From JBFFZF01 sp050732695 (GTDB lineage Bacteria > Gemmatimonadota > Gemmatimonadetes > Longimicrobiales > RSA9), in the NCBI GenBank assembly GCA_050732695.1, contig JBOHRL010000037.1, positions 62,001 through 126,000 on the forward strand: DNA of 64,000 nt, read 5' to 3'. Made by a program: the position numbers and the translations under genes. Shown piece by piece: positions 1 to 8,929 of this stretch. Numbering within the stretch: the first letter of the stretch is position 1; every line of letters starts with the position of its first letter. The notes beneath the pieces are model-generated. The model worked only from the letters and a program-made list of their open reading frames with translations. It was not told where the DNA came from and searched no databases.

Positions 1-147
1 ACCGCCCTCGAGTGCGTAGCGGATCGGTTCGCCGAGGCGGGGATCGAGCGGCTCGACGCGCTCGTCGAGAATGCGTGCAATCGCGGCCTCGACCGAGGCC
101 TTCTCATCGCGCAGAAGGGCCAAGACGGCATCCTGCGATCGACCCAT
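1..147 (-). CDS. ispA: Prenyl diphosphate synthase (farnesyl/geranylgeranyl type), 5' part only
   Basis: Only the first 49 codons lie in the window; the gene runs off the left edge. The protein starts MGRSQDAVLALLRDEK and ends at the edge with GEPIRYALEGG, which matches the start of the R-Y-A-x-x-G-G-G-K-R segment at the head of trans-prenyl diphosphate synthases. These enzymes join IPP to allylic diphosphates for quinone and lipid-carrier synthesis. The ATG shares one base with the xseB stop (TGATG), and an xseA-xseB-ispA order is common in bacteria. The DDxxD motifs are off-window, so chain-length class is unknown. Confidence 0.8.
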   Translation of the reverse strand, partial: MGRSQDAVLALLRDEKASVEAAIARILDERVEPLDPRLGEPIRYALEGG

Positions 148-386
148 CACTCGGGTGGCTCCGGTATGGGTTCGACGGTCACAGATCCGTCGGCTTCACC
201 GACCAGACGGTCGATGCGCAGCTCTGTTTCGCGCAACACTCTCTCCGCGTCGCGCGCGTGACGCACACCTTCTTCGAACAGGGCGAGAGCATCGTCGAGT
301 TCGAGCCGGTCACCCTCGAGACGCGCAACAATGGTCTCGATGCGAGCGATTTTCGCTTCCAGCCCTTCCGGCTCGGTATGCGTCAC
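147..386 (-). CDS. xseB: Exodeoxyribonuclease VII small subunit
   Basis: A 79-residue protein of the usual XseB size. It has the family core: a first helix with IARIETIVARLEGDRLELDD, then ALALFEEGVRHARDAERVL and a third helix around LRETELRIDRLVGE. XseB chains assemble with XseA into exonuclease VII, which degrades single-stranded DNA in the cytoplasm to short oligonucleotides. Its start overlaps the xseA stop by four bases and its stop overlaps ispA by one, so translation is probably coupled. The C-terminus ends in an acidic, proline-rich tail of about 10 residues. Confidence 0.93.
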   Translation of the reverse strand: MTHTEPEGLEAKIARIETIVARLEGDRLELDDALALFEEGVRHARDAERVLRETELRIDRLVGEADGSVTVEPIPEPPE

Positions 387-1615
387 GAGTCGCCGCCCTT
401 GTCACGAGAAACGACGCAATCGACGGAGCCGTCCACGACGCGCAGATGGAAGGACTCGCCCGGCGCAAAATCCGAAGTCGAGCGCAACACGTGACCGGCC
501 GCATCGAGCGGGACAGCGAAGCCGCGACCGAGCGCGCTGAGCGGTGAAAGCGCAGCCAGCCGGTGTCCGGCGCGGGCCAGACGATCGCGGCGCCGGGCAA
601 TCAGGTTCGCCATCCCCACGCTGAGAGCCGCTCTCGCACGCCCATGCCGATCCGCCCGCACGACGGCCGAGCGACGGACGGCCGCGCCGGCCCGTCCAAT
701 CAGTGCGCGCAGTTCGCGCTGGACCGCTGCGCCATCAGGAACGGCGCGTTCGGCTGCGGCCGATGGTGTTGCCGCTCGAAGATCCGCGACCAGATCCGCG
801 ATCGTCACATCGACTTCATGCCCGACAGCACTGATGACGGGAACAGGACACGCCGCGATCGCGCGCGCGACGACTTCCTCGTTGAATGCCCAGAGATCCT
901 CCGCTGCGCCGCCGCCACGTCCCACGATGACGACCTGTGCGTGACCGTGCTTCGCAAGGCGATGAATCGCACGTGCGATGTCCAGTGCCGCACCTTCGCC
1001 CTGGACGCGGGCAGGCGCGACCAGAACGCGCGTCCATGGCGCGCGCAGTTTGACGACGCGCAACACATCATGAAGCGCGGCACCGACGGGCGACGTGACG
1101 ACGCCAATGACGGAAGGGTGTCGCGGCAGAGGCCGCTTGCGTTCGGGCCGAAGCAGGCCCTCGGCTTCGAGTTTGGCGCGCAAGCGCTCGAATGCCAGCT
1201 TCCACAGACCGCCGGCCTGGGTTGCTTCGAGTTCGCGGACGACGAACTGGAAGTCGCCCTTCTGCTCGTAGAGCGTGACCGTGCCGAGGGCGCGCACTTC
1301 CATGCCTTGCTTCGGATCGGCAGGAAGGCGTTGCGCCTCGAGGCGGAACATGACGGCGCGAACCTGCGATCGTTTGTCGCGAAGCGTGAAGTAGCAGTGT
1401 CCGCTCGGATAGCGCTTCCAGCCAGCGATCTCGCCATGCACCCAGAGCGGCGGCAAGCCGTTTTCGAGCGCTTCGCGCGCAAGCGCATTCACGGCGGAGA
1501 CGGGAATGGAGCCGGCGGTCGCGGCTTCGAGGGCCCAACCGCTCGGGCCCCTCACGAGAGAACGCCGCTCTGGCCGCTTCGCCGAACCCGGCCCGAACAG
1601 ATCGCCGTTGCTCAT
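383..1615 (-). CDS. xseA: Exodeoxyribonuclease VII large subunit
   Basis: A 410-residue protein, normal for XseA. An N-terminal OB-fold (LWVHGEIAGWKRYPSGHCYF, about residues 57-76) binds single-stranded DNA. The catalytic domain follows with GVVTSPVGAALHDVLRV and then PVISAVGHEVDVTIADLVAD, the most conserved XseA stretch. The last third is helical and Arg/Ala-rich, as expected for the coiled-coil part that contacts XseB. It degrades single-stranded DNA from either end together with XseB. The start overlaps the folD stop by four bases. About 30 residues precede the OB-fold, so an internal start cannot be excluded. Confidence 0.94.
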   Translation of the reverse strand: MSNGDLFGPGSAKRPERRSLVRGPSGWALEAATAGSIPVSAVNALAREALENGLPPLWVHGEIAGWKRYPSGHCYFTLRDKRSQVRAVMFRLEAQRLPADPKQGMEVRALGTVTLYEQKGDFQFVVRELEATQAGGLWKLAFERLRAKLEAEGLLRPERKRPLPRHPSVIGVVTSPVGAALHDVLRVVKLRAPWTRVLVAPARVQGEGAALDIARAIHRLAKHGHAQVVIVGRGGGAAEDLWAFNEEVVARAIAACPVPVISAVGHEVDVTIADLVADLRAATPSAAAERAVPDGAAVQRELRALIGRAGAAVRRSAVVRADRHGRARAALSVGMANLIARRRDRLARAGHRLAALSPLSALGRGFAVPLDAAGHVLRSTSDFAPGESFHLRVVDGSVDCVVSRDKGGDS

Positions 1616-2529
1616 GTGACGGCGTGCGCGGGTTGTTCCGTTGTGGCCGCGTACTGCCGGCGAGCGGCCTCGAGTGTGTTGGCGAGCAGCATCGTGATCG
1701 TCATCGGGCCTACACCACCCGGCACGGGCGAGATGGCTTCGGCGACTTCGGATACACCTGCGAAATCGACATCCCCGACCAGCCGGTATCCTTTTGGCGA
1801 TCTCTCATCATCAACGCGATTCACTCCCACATCGATCACGACCACGCCCGGCTTCACCATCTCCTTACGGATGATTTCCGGTTTGCCGACGGCCGCGATG
1901 AGGATGTCCGCGGTTCGCGTGATCGCGGCCAGATCCCGCGTCCGGCTGTGTGCCACAGTCACGGTCGCGTTACCACCGGGCGCATCGCGCAGGAGCAGAA
2001 GCGCGACGGGCCGTCCGACGATCGTGGACCGGCCGACCACCACGACGTGTTTGCCCTTCGGATCGTAGCCCGACCGCACGAGCATCTCGATGACACCGGC
2101 CGGCGTGCACGGAGCCAGCACGTTCGGATCTCCAATCGCAAGCTTGCCGGCATTGACCGGATGAAAGCCATCGACGTCCTTTGCGGGATCGATGCGCAAC
2201 AGGACCGCGTTCTTGTCGATGTGCTTCGGGAGCGGCAGTTGCACGAGGATGCCGTGGACGCCCGGATCGTCGTTCAGCGCATCGACAATAGCGAAGAGTT
2301 CGTCCTGTCGAAGCGAGGCGGGTTTTGTGATCTGACGCGAGAGGAACCCTGTCTTCTTCGCCGCCTTCCCCTTCATGCGAACGTACACCTGGCTCGCCGG
2401 ATCTTCGCCCACGAGGACGACGGCAAGACACGGGGTCCAGCCCGACTCGGCACGGAAGGACGCGGCCTCTGCCGCTATCTCCGTTCGCATCGTCTCACTC
2501 AGTTCCTGACCGTTGATGATTCTCGCCAT
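1612..2529 (-). CDS. folD: Bifunctional methylenetetrahydrofolate dehydrogenase/cyclohydrolase
   Basis: A 305-residue FolD. The folate/catalytic site carries YVRMKGKAAKKTGF with the catalytic Lys, followed by GILVQLPLPKHI. The Rossmann half has VVVGRSTIVGRPVALLLL and the C-terminal signature PVPGGVGPMTITMLLANT. FolD interconverts 5,10-methylene-, 5,10-methenyl- and 10-formyl-tetrahydrofolate in the cytoplasm and feeds purine and fMet synthesis. The formate-THF ligase gene fhs, the other entry to 10-formyl-THF, lies elsewhere in this window (about 51.8 kb). The gene sits 21 bp after rny and overlaps xseA by four bases. Confidence 0.95.
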   Translation of the reverse strand: MARIINGQELSETMRTEIAAEAASFRAESGWTPCLAVVLVGEDPASQVYVRMKGKAAKKTGFLSRQITKPASLRQDELFAIVDALNDDPGVHGILVQLPLPKHIDKNAVLLRIDPAKDVDGFHPVNAGKLAIGDPNVLAPCTPAGVIEMLVRSGYDPKGKHVVVVGRSTIVGRPVALLLLRDAPGGNATVTVAHSRTRDLAAITRTADILIAAVGKPEIIRKEMVKPGVVVIDVGVNRVDDERSPKGYRLVGDVDFAGVSEVAEAISPVPGGVGPMTITMLLANTLEAARRQYAATTEQPAHAVT

Positions 2530-2550
2530 TGCTCTTCGGAACGGGCCTCG

Positions 2551-4116
2551 TCAGCGCGCGAAATCGACGGCGCGCGTCTCGCGGATCAGCACGACCTTGA
2601 TCTGACCCGGGTATTGCAATTCCTCCTCGAGACGGCGTGCGATCTCCTCGCTCATCTGTGACATGCGCTCGTCCGTCACGTTCTCCGGATTCACCATGAC
2701 GCGGATCTCGCGGCCGGCCTGAATCGCGAAGCATCGTTCCACACCATCGAACCGGTTCGCGATCGCCTCGAGCTTCTCGAGTCGCTTCACATACGTCTCG
2801 AACATCTCACGCCGGGCACCTGGCCGTGCGCCACTGACCGCATCGGCCGCCGTGACGAGGAATGTCTCCGCATAGCGATGCGGCTCCTCGTCGTGGTGCG
2901 CCTTGATCGCGTTCAGCACGGGATCCGGCTCATTGTACTTGCGGCACAGGTTCCAGCCCAGCTCGACGTGCGTGCCCTCGTGCTCGTGCGTCAGGCCCTT
3001 GCCCACGTCATGGAGAATACCCATTCGCCGGGCCATCGTCGCATCCAGCCCCATCTCGGCGGCCATGTTGCCGGCGAGCAGCGCAACCTCCTTGGCGTGC
3101 AGCAACTGGTTCTGTCCATAGGACGTGCGGAAGCGGAGCCGGCCGAGCGTCTTCAGGATTTCCGGGTGGATCCCATGTACACCGAGTTCGTAACAGACCT
3201 CTTCGGCCGCCTGGAGCATGCCTTCGTCGACTTCCTTGCGACTCTTGTCGACGACTTCCTCGATGCGGCCCGGGTGAATGCGGCCGTCCGCCACCAGTTT
3301 CTCGAGCGAGAGGCGGGCCACCTCGCGACGAATCGGATCGAAGCCTGACAGAATCACGGCCTCCGGCGTGTCATCGATGATCACGTCAATACCGGTGGCC
3401 TGTTCGAAGGCACGGATGTTCCGCCCCTCGCGGCCGATGATCCGGCCTTTCATCTCATCGGACGGGAGGCTCACCACGGACACCGTACTCTCCGCCGTGT
3501 GATCGGCGGCAATTCGCTGGATGGCGAGCCCGAGGATGTTCTTGGCCTCACGCTCGGCGCCACGACGCGCGTTTTCCTTGATCTCGCGTACCAGATTGGC
3601 GGCCGATGCGCGCGCGGCCTCTTCCATCTCCTGCATCAGCTTGCGCCGCGCATCATCGGCGGTCATTCCGGCGAGGGCTTCGAGCTTTGCGTGCGCTTCG
3701 AGCTGCTGGCGCTCGACTTCCGCTCGCCGCCCATCCAACTCGCGGGTGCGACCGTTGAGACCCGACTCACGTGTTTCGAGCGAGCGTTCCTTTTCGGCGA
3801 GAACGTCGAACTTGCGGTCGAGCGAACTGCGGCGCTCGTCGAGCCGGCCCTCAGCCCGGTCGATCTCTTCTCTTCGCCGCGTTTCTTCGCGCTCCCATTC
3901 TTCCCGCGCGCGAAGCGCCTCTTCCTTACCTGCGAGTTCCGCGGTGACCCGGGCGCGCTCGGCGTCCGATTCCGCGTTCTGTCGGATCCGCAGCGCAACG
4001 GACTCCGCATCGGCCTGGCGGCGCTTGAGGCGTAAGTGCTCCAGCACTCGACCCAAGATCGCGCCAAGGACGACCGAGCCGATGGCCACTGCGCCGATCA
4101 GCACCGGGTAGTCCAT
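2551..4116 (-). CDS. rny: Ribonuclease Y
   Basis: A 521-residue membrane-anchored endoribonuclease. Residues 5-24 form one N-terminal transmembrane helix. A long charged coiled coil runs from about 30 to 200. A KH RNA-binding domain carries GRIIGREGRNIR at 224-235. The HD phosphohydrolase domain carries LLHAKEVALLAG near 340 and the HD pair at 369-370 (GILHDVGKG). RNase Y starts mRNA decay at the inner face of the membrane. The order zapA then rny is common in several phyla. The 124-bp gap upstream holds a candidate promoter and inverted repeats. Confidence 0.95.
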   Translation of the reverse strand: MDYPVLIGAVAIGSVVLGAILGRVLEHLRLKRRQADAESVALRIRQNAESDAERARVTAELAGKEEALRAREEWEREETRRREEIDRAEGRLDERRSSLDRKFDVLAEKERSLETRESGLNGRTRELDGRRAEVERQQLEAHAKLEALAGMTADDARRKLMQEMEEAARASAANLVREIKENARRGAEREAKNILGLAIQRIAADHTAESTVSVVSLPSDEMKGRIIGREGRNIRAFEQATGIDVIIDDTPEAVILSGFDPIRREVARLSLEKLVADGRIHPGRIEEVVDKSRKEVDEGMLQAAEEVCYELGVHGIHPEILKTLGRLRFRTSYGQNQLLHAKEVALLAGNMAAEMGLDATMARRMGILHDVGKGLTHEHEGTHVELGWNLCRKYNEPDPVLNAIKAHHDEEPHRYAETFLVTAADAVSGARPGARREMFETYVKRLEKLEAIANRFDGVERCFAIQAGREIRVMVNPENVTDERMSQMSEEIARRLEEELQYPGQIKVVLIRETRAVDFAR

Positions 4117-4227
4117 GCTGTCTCCAGAAAGGCGCCATGGGCGCCTCAGGAATGCGACGTGTCATGATTTTCGTCGTATTGACGAGTCTCCCTGCGTCCA
4201 GGCTCTGAACGCACCACTTCGGCGCGC

Positions 4228-4257
4228 AAGCTAGGGAGCGTCAAGAACCTGCCGCAA
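4228..4257 (-). promoter_or_regulatory. Candidate sigma-70 promoter for rny
   Basis: On the minus strand TTGCGG (4252-4257, inside the zapA 3' end) and TAGCTT (4228-4233) are separated by 18 bp. The same -10 hexamer and spacing occur in the stronger infC promoter of this window. The predicted transcript would start near 4221 and give rny a 5' leader of about 105 nt. That leader holds a GGCGCC-type inverted repeat around 4131-4147 close to the rny start. The -35 match is poor, so this is tentative. Confidence 0.35.
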
Positions 4258-4558
4258 GGTTGGCCGGGTCCAGCCGGCTCTCGATGTCGATCATCAGACG
4301 GGCTGCCCGCCGGGCCAGATCCTCGCGCACGCCGTCTCCATCGCGCTGCGCCTGGAAGAACTGGTCCGTGATGGCGAGTGCGGCCAGGATCGCCGCCTTG
4401 TGCGGTGGGAGCAGAGTCCCGCCGGCCCGGATCTCACCGACCATGCGATCGACGTAGGCTGCACACTCCTTCGTGTACTCGTCGGTCGCCTCGGTCCGGA
4501 TGCTGTACTCCTCACCGGCGATGCGGACCGTAACGATGTTGCGGCGCGCCTCGCTCAC
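4241..4558 (-). CDS. zapA: Cell division protein ZapA
   Basis: A 105-residue ZapA-family protein. The N-terminal globular part (RNIVTVRIAGEEYSIRTEAT, then YVDRMVGEIRAGG) is typical, followed by the helical C-terminal half (LPPHKAAILAALAITDQFFQ) that makes the dimeric coiled coil. ZapA crosslinks FtsZ filaments at the division site. The ATG overlaps the stop of the upstream coiled-coil gene by four bases, so the two are translationally coupled. That neighbour may be a partner. Confidence 0.88.
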   Translation of the reverse strand: MSEARRNIVTVRIAGEEYSIRTEATDEYTKECAAYVDRMVGEIRAGGTLLPPHKAAILAALAITDQFFQAQRDGDGVREDLARRAARLMIDIESRLDPANLAAGS

Positions 4559-4866
4559 CGCTCCTCCTCCGCGAAGTTGAGTCGCGTCATGATCCGGTCG
4601 ACGGCTTCTCTCGCCTTGCCGAGCCGATCGATGAGCATGCGGTTCTCGCGCTCGAGATCGCGCGCGTGTTCGGACAGCTGCATGGGGTCGAGCGTCCCGC
4701 TCGAAACGTCGCGCAACGCGGCCTCGAGTTCACGCACGCGCGTTTCCGCCAGTTGAGCGCGACGGTACCAGACATCGCGATCATCGAATGCGCGGCGAAC
4801 CGCCCACTCGATGCGATCCCAGTCCGGAAGCGAGGTCGGGTTTGACCGGTCACCGTCGTTCGACAT
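4555..4866 (-). CDS. Small coiled-coil protein upstream of zapA, function unknown
   Basis: A 103-residue protein, MSNDGDRSNPTSLPDWDRIE at its start. The chosen ATG has a strong Shine-Dalgarno (GGGAGG) a few bases upstream and overlaps the pheT 3' end by 17 bp; a longer upstream start lies deeper inside pheT and is less likely. About residues 30-100 are a heptad-rich helix (RAQLAETRVRELEAALRD, ARDLERENRMLIDRLGKARE). There is no membrane segment or enzyme motif. Its position next to zapA and its shape suggest a ZapB-like or FtsB-like division accessory protein, but sequence alone does not establish this. Confidence 0.72.
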   Translation of the reverse strand: MSNDGDRSNPTSLPDWDRIEWAVRRAFDDRDVWYRRAQLAETRVRELEAALRDVSSGTLDPMQLSEHARDLERENRMLIDRLGKAREAVDRIMTRLNFAEEER

Positions 4867-7237
4867 CGTGCTCCTCCCGGAGTCGACCGAGAATGCGCGC
4901 GACTGCATCATCGACTTCTGCATCGGTCAGGGTGCGATCCTGACCCCGGAACCGCAACCGGAACGCGATGCTGCGAGAACCAGGCGGGACACCTTCACCC
5001 GTGTATACATCGAACGGCAGCACGGATTCGAGCAGGGCGCCTGCCGCCGCCCGGATCCCGTCCTCCAGCACACCCGCGCTCACGTCGTTTCGCGCGAGCA
5101 GTGCGAGATCCCTGTCTACGGGTGGTTGCGCGGGCAGCTCTCTGAACCCGGACGGAACGGGCGCAGCCATTGCCGCATCGATCGTGAACTCGAACGCGAA
5201 CACGGGCTCGGCCCATGCCGGTGCATCGAGCGCATCCGCGCGGACCCGCCCGCCCGCACCGATGGGCGCAGACGAACCGTTCCCGGTCAGGAGGAACGAG
5301 TCACCTTCTACGAAGGGCGCGCCGGTGGTACCCACCCCAACATGCGCGCCGACCACCACCCCGACGGTCTCTACGAGCCCGCGCAGATCCCAGAGGTCGA
5401 ACGTGGACGAAGGTCCGCTCCAATGGGCAGGACGCCGAGCCCCGGTCATGAGCACGGCGACCCGCGTTTCCTCGCGCGGCAGCGCCTCGGACCCCGGCGC
5501 GAACACCGTCCCGATCTCGAACAGGCGAACGTCCCGTGCACCGCGATTATAGTTGCCCTCGAGTCGTCGCAGCAGTCCGGCCAGAAGAGAACGGCGGAGC
5601 CGGCCTTCCGCGGCCGAGAGCGGCAACAGCAGCGCGACATCGCCATCCGCATCCCGAACGAACGGGTACGAACGCGCCTCGAGAAACCCGTGCGCGACGA
5701 ATTGTGTGCGCAGCCGATCCTCGAGCACGGCCATCCCATCATCGGGGACTGCGCTCGGCCGGAACGGCCGGATCTCATCCGGTACGTTCTCGTAACCCAC
5801 TCGCCGTGCGATTTCCTCGATGAGATCGACTTCTCGTGAGACGTCATAGCGGCGATGCCCCGGCACGCGAAACGCACCGGCTGCATCATCCCGAGTGAAT
5901 CCGATTGGCTCGAGCAGGCCGGCGATTCGATCCGCGCTCACACCCAGGCCGAGGACGCGTTCCACGCGCTCCGGCCGGACACGCACCGGCGGAACCGCCG
6001 CGACACCGGCGTCAACGAACGCGGCGCTTGGCGCAACCTCGCCTCCCGCAGTGGCCAGAATCAGTTCGATACAGCGACGCACCGCGCGTTCCATCCCGTC
6101 CGGATCCACGCCCCGCTCGAAGCGGTAACTCGCATCGGTGGACAGATCGAGCTGCCGGCGGCCGCGCCGGATCGCCTTCGGATCGAACAAGGCACATTCG
6201 AGCAGAAGATTGCGCGTCGATTCGCGCACTTCGGATGCCTCACCACCCATGATGCCGGCCAGCGCGACAGGCTTCGTGCCGTCCGTAATGACGAGGACAT
6301 CGGGTGTGACTTTGCGCGTCACACCGTCCAGTGTGACGAGTGTCTCGCCTGCGCGCGCCGCACGGACCGTAACGCGCGGTCCCAGCGCATCCAGATCGAA
6401 TGCGTGCTGCGGCTGCCCCAGCTCGTGAAGCACCCAGTTCGTGGCATCGACGATGTTGTTGATCGGGCGGGCGCCGATGGTGCGCAAGCGAGCAGCCAGC
6501 CACTCGGGAGACGGCCCGACCTGCACGCCGCGCACGATAACTCCATAATAGCGCGGGCAGGCGACAGTGTCGTCGCAGGCAATGCGAATGCCGCCGGCCT
6601 CGGCGACCGGTGAGCCGGTCGCGAACGAGAGCGTTGGCGTACGTCCGTTCGAGCCGGGCACTGGCGGCAGCACGAGCGAGGCTTCGCCGCCCGGAGCGAG
6701 TTCCCGCGCGATGCCCCAGTGGCTCAGCAGGTCCGGGCGATTGGGGGTAACGTCGATGACGAGGCGGACATCGTCCAGGCCGACGGCCTCGATGAACGAA
6801 GTGCCCGGCACGAATGTGCCGTTCAGCTCGAGGATGCCCTCGTGATCGCGACCCAGCCCGAGTTCGCGCGCACTGCACAGCATACCGTTGCTCGTCTCGC
6901 CGCGGATCTTCGCGCGCCGAATGGTGACACCGCCGGGAAGCGACGCACCGACTGGCGCGAACGGATAGAAGGCGCCGGCGCGTACATTGGGTGCGCCACA
7001 AACGACATCGAGCAGTTCACCCGTGCCAGCGTCCACGCGACACAACGAAAGGCGATCCGCGTTCGGGTGGCGTGCTGCATCGACCACGCGCGCGATGCGG
7101 ACGTCGCGCAGCTCACTGCCCATGTCGACGATCTCATCGACCGTCGCTCCGTACATGGCGAGGCGATGCGCGATCGCGGTCGCATCAGGCTCGATCCCGG
7201 GCGCGATGGCACGCAGCCAGGTCAGGCTCGCGTTCAC
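4850..7237 (-). CDS. pheT: Phenylalanyl-tRNA synthetase beta subunit
   Basis: A 795-residue PheT of standard length. The order is the N-terminal B1 part, a tRNA-binding OB-fold (about 40-150, with VVDAARHPNADRLSLCRVDA and VVCGAPNVRAG), the B3/B4 editing region (RPINNIVDATNWVLHELGQP), B5, the catalytic-like core with DVSREVDLIEEIARRVGYEN, and the C-terminal FDX-ACB domain that grips the anticodon stem. It forms an alpha2beta2 enzyme with PheS. Its ATG overlaps the pheS stop by four bases. Nothing appears truncated. Confidence 0.96.
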   Translation of the reverse strand: MNASLTWLRAIAPGIEPDATAIAHRLAMYGATVDEIVDMGSELRDVRIARVVDAARHPNADRLSLCRVDAGTGELLDVVCGAPNVRAGAFYPFAPVGASLPGGVTIRRAKIRGETSNGMLCSARELGLGRDHEGILELNGTFVPGTSFIEAVGLDDVRLVIDVTPNRPDLLSHWGIARELAPGGEASLVLPPVPGSNGRTPTLSFATGSPVAEAGGIRIACDDTVACPRYYGVIVRGVQVGPSPEWLAARLRTIGARPINNIVDATNWVLHELGQPQHAFDLDALGPRVTVRAARAGETLVTLDGVTRKVTPDVLVITDGTKPVALAGIMGGEASEVRESTRNLLLECALFDPKAIRRGRRQLDLSTDASYRFERGVDPDGMERAVRRCIELILATAGGEVAPSAAFVDAGVAAVPPVRVRPERVERVLGLGVSADRIAGLLEPIGFTRDDAAGAFRVPGHRRYDVSREVDLIEEIARRVGYENVPDEIRPFRPSAVPDDGMAVLEDRLRTQFVAHGFLEARSYPFVRDADGDVALLLPLSAAEGRLRRSLLAGLLRRLEGNYNRGARDVRLFEIGTVFAPGSEALPREETRVAVLMTGARRPAHWSGPSSTFDLWDLRGLVETVGVVVGAHVGVGTTGAPFVEGDSFLLTGNGSSAPIGAGGRVRADALDAPAWAEPVFAFEFTIDAAMAAPVPSGFRELPAQPPVDRDLALLARNDVSAGVLEDGIRAAAGALLESVLPFDVYTGEGVPPGSRSIAFRLRFRGQDRTLTDAEVDDAVARILGRLREEHDVERR

Positions 7238-8271
7238 GGCGAGCCGAACTGTTCGAGAAAGCGAACATCGGCTTCGTAGAACAGCCGGATGTCCGGTATG
7301 CGGTAACGCAGCATTGCAATACGGGCAGGACCCATGCCGAAGGCGAAACCGGTGTACCGCTCAGGATCGATGCCGACATGTTCGAACACGGCGGGATCGA
7401 CCATGCCGGAGCCCATGACCTCGATCCAGCCGGTTCCCTTGCACGCGCTGCAACCCGTTCCGTGACAGAGCATGCAGCTCACGTCGACCTCGGCGCTGGG
7501 TTCCGTGAACGGAAAGAACGATGGGCGGAATCGCACGTTCGCGTCTGGCCCGAACAAACCACGCGCGAACTCGGCGAGCGTCGCTTTCAGGTCGACGAAC
7601 GAGATTCCTTCATCGACGGCGAGGCCCTCGAGCTGTTCGAACGCCGGCGCGTGTGACGCATCGAACGGATCGCGCCGGTACGACATGCCGGGCGCAAGGA
7701 TCCGAATCGGGGGCCGGTACCGCTGCATGGTCCGGATCTGCACCGGAGACGTGTGACTGCGCAGCAGGATGCCGGGCGCGAGGTAGAACGTGTCGTGCAT
7801 GTCCGCTGCGGGATGGTCGAGCGGTGTGTTGAGCGCCAGAAAATTGTACCAGTCGGTCTCCGCCTCGGGGCCGCGGGCACGGGTGAAGCCGAGGCGGGCA
7901 AGGACGCGGCAGATGTCGTCAATGACGAGGGTCACCGGGTGGCGGGCGCCGATCCACTGGCGCCGGCCCGGCAGGGTGAGATCCAGCGTGGCCGCGGCGG
8001 TCCGAACGGCCGACAACTGCGCATTGGCGGCATCGAGCAGTTCGGTCAACGCCTGTTTCGCGCGGTTGGCCGCTTCGCCGACGGCCGGACGCTCTTCGAC
8101 CGGCAGCTGACCGAGGCCGCGCATGATCGCGCTCAGCCGGCCTTCCTTGCGACCGAGGAACTGGATGCGCACTCCTTCCAGGTCCTCGGTCGAACGCACG
8201 TCTTCGAGCGCTTTCCGGGCTTCCGCTTCGAGACCCGCGATGCGACCGACCAGCTCCGCCGTTTCAGTCAT
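7234..8271 (-). CDS. pheS: Phenylalanyl-tRNA synthetase alpha subunit
   Basis: A 345-residue PheS when started at MTETAELVGRIAGLEAEARK; an in-frame start 10 codons upstream is possible but gives a basic tail unlike the family. The N-terminal coiled-coil arm is followed by the class II catalytic core, with HPAADMHDTFYL, LLRSHTSPVQIRTM and the motif 3 region GFAFGMGPARIAMLRY. A Cys cluster (CMLCHGTGCSACKGTGW) just before it is the zinc-binding loop common in bacterial PheS. It activates Phe and charges tRNA-Phe with PheT. It lies 57 bp downstream of rplT, in the infC-rpmI-rplT-pheS-pheT order known from many bacteria. Confidence 0.95.
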   Translation of the reverse strand: MTETAELVGRIAGLEAEARKALEDVRSTEDLEGVRIQFLGRKEGRLSAIMRGLGQLPVEERPAVGEAANRAKQALTELLDAANAQLSAVRTAAATLDLTLPGRRQWIGARHPVTLVIDDICRVLARLGFTRARGPEAETDWYNFLALNTPLDHPAADMHDTFYLAPGILLRSHTSPVQIRTMQRYRPPIRILAPGMSYRRDPFDASHAPAFEQLEGLAVDEGISFVDLKATLAEFARGLFGPDANVRFRPSFFPFTEPSAEVDVSCMLCHGTGCSACKGTGWIEVMGSGMVDPAVFEHVGIDPERYTGFAFGMGPARIAMLRYRIPDIRLFYEADVRFLEQFGSP

Positions 8272-8328
8272 GTGTGGATTCGAGCGGCGGCGGGCGCGCA
8301 CGCTGTCGCGCCGCCCGCCTCTGTCGCG

Positions 8329-8691
8329 TCAGCTCAGACTCGCCTTCGCCTGACGGACGAGTTCGCCGAACGCCGCACTGTCATGAACTGCCAGATCCGC
8401 GAGAACCTTGCGATTCACTTCGATGCCGGATCGCTTGAGGCCATTCATGAAGCGCGAGTAGCTCAGCTCGGAGTCCTGCTCGCGGACCGCTGCATTGATG
8501 CGCACGATCCACAGGCGACGGAACTCGCGCTTCCGCTGTTTGCGGTCCCGGTACGAATAGACCCAACCGCGTTCGACCGCATTCTTCGCGATCCGCCACA
8601 ACTTCGAGCGCCCGCCCCAATACCCACGCGCCGCGCGGAAGTACTTCTTCTTCTTCTGATGCCGTGGTACAGCACCGGTTGCCCTTGCCAT
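8329..8691 (-). CDS. rplT: 50S ribosomal protein L20
   Basis: A 120-residue L20, with the very basic N-terminus MARATGAVPRHQKKKKYFRA, then GYWGGRSKLWRIAKNAV and SRFMNGLKRSGIEVNRKVLA. L20 organises 23S rRNA early in 50S assembly. In other bacteria L20 represses its own operon through the infC leader, so the structured infC leader here is a candidate target. The gene begins 9 bp after rpmI ends. Confidence 0.97.
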   Translation of the reverse strand: MARATGAVPRHQKKKKYFRAARGYWGGRSKLWRIAKNAVERGWVYSYRDRKQRKREFRRLWIVRINAAVREQDSELSYSRFMNGLKRSGIEVNRKVLADLAVHDSAAFGELVRQAKASLS

Positions 8692-8700
8692 GGCGGTTCC

Positions 8701-8898
8701 TCAGCCTCCCGGCAGCATCTTCTTGATTCGCTTCGCATCGCCGGGCGCACACAGATCCGGCTTGCGCAGATGGCGCTTCCGCTTCTGGCTCTTCTTCGTG
8801 AGGATGTGGCTCTTGAACGCGTGACCCCGCTTTACCTTGCCGGAGCCCGTGACCTTGAACCGCTTCGCCACGCTCTTGTTCGTCTTCATCTTCGGCAT
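8701..8898 (-). CDS. rpmI: 50S ribosomal protein L35
   Basis: A 65-residue L35 when started at MPKMKTNKSVAKRFKVTGSG; a longer in-frame extension adds 16 unrelated residues and is rejected. The family marks KVKRGHAFKSHILTKKS and KRKRHLRKP are present. It is a small basic protein of the large subunit. It lies between infC (31 bp) and rplT (9 bp), the standard L20 operon. Confidence 0.96.
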   Translation of the reverse strand: MPKMKTNKSVAKRFKVTGSGKVKRGHAFKSHILTKKSQKRKRHLRKPDLCAPGDAKRIKKMLPGG

Positions 8899-8929
8899 GT
8901 TGCCTCCATCGAACGGCCGTGCCGTCCGC

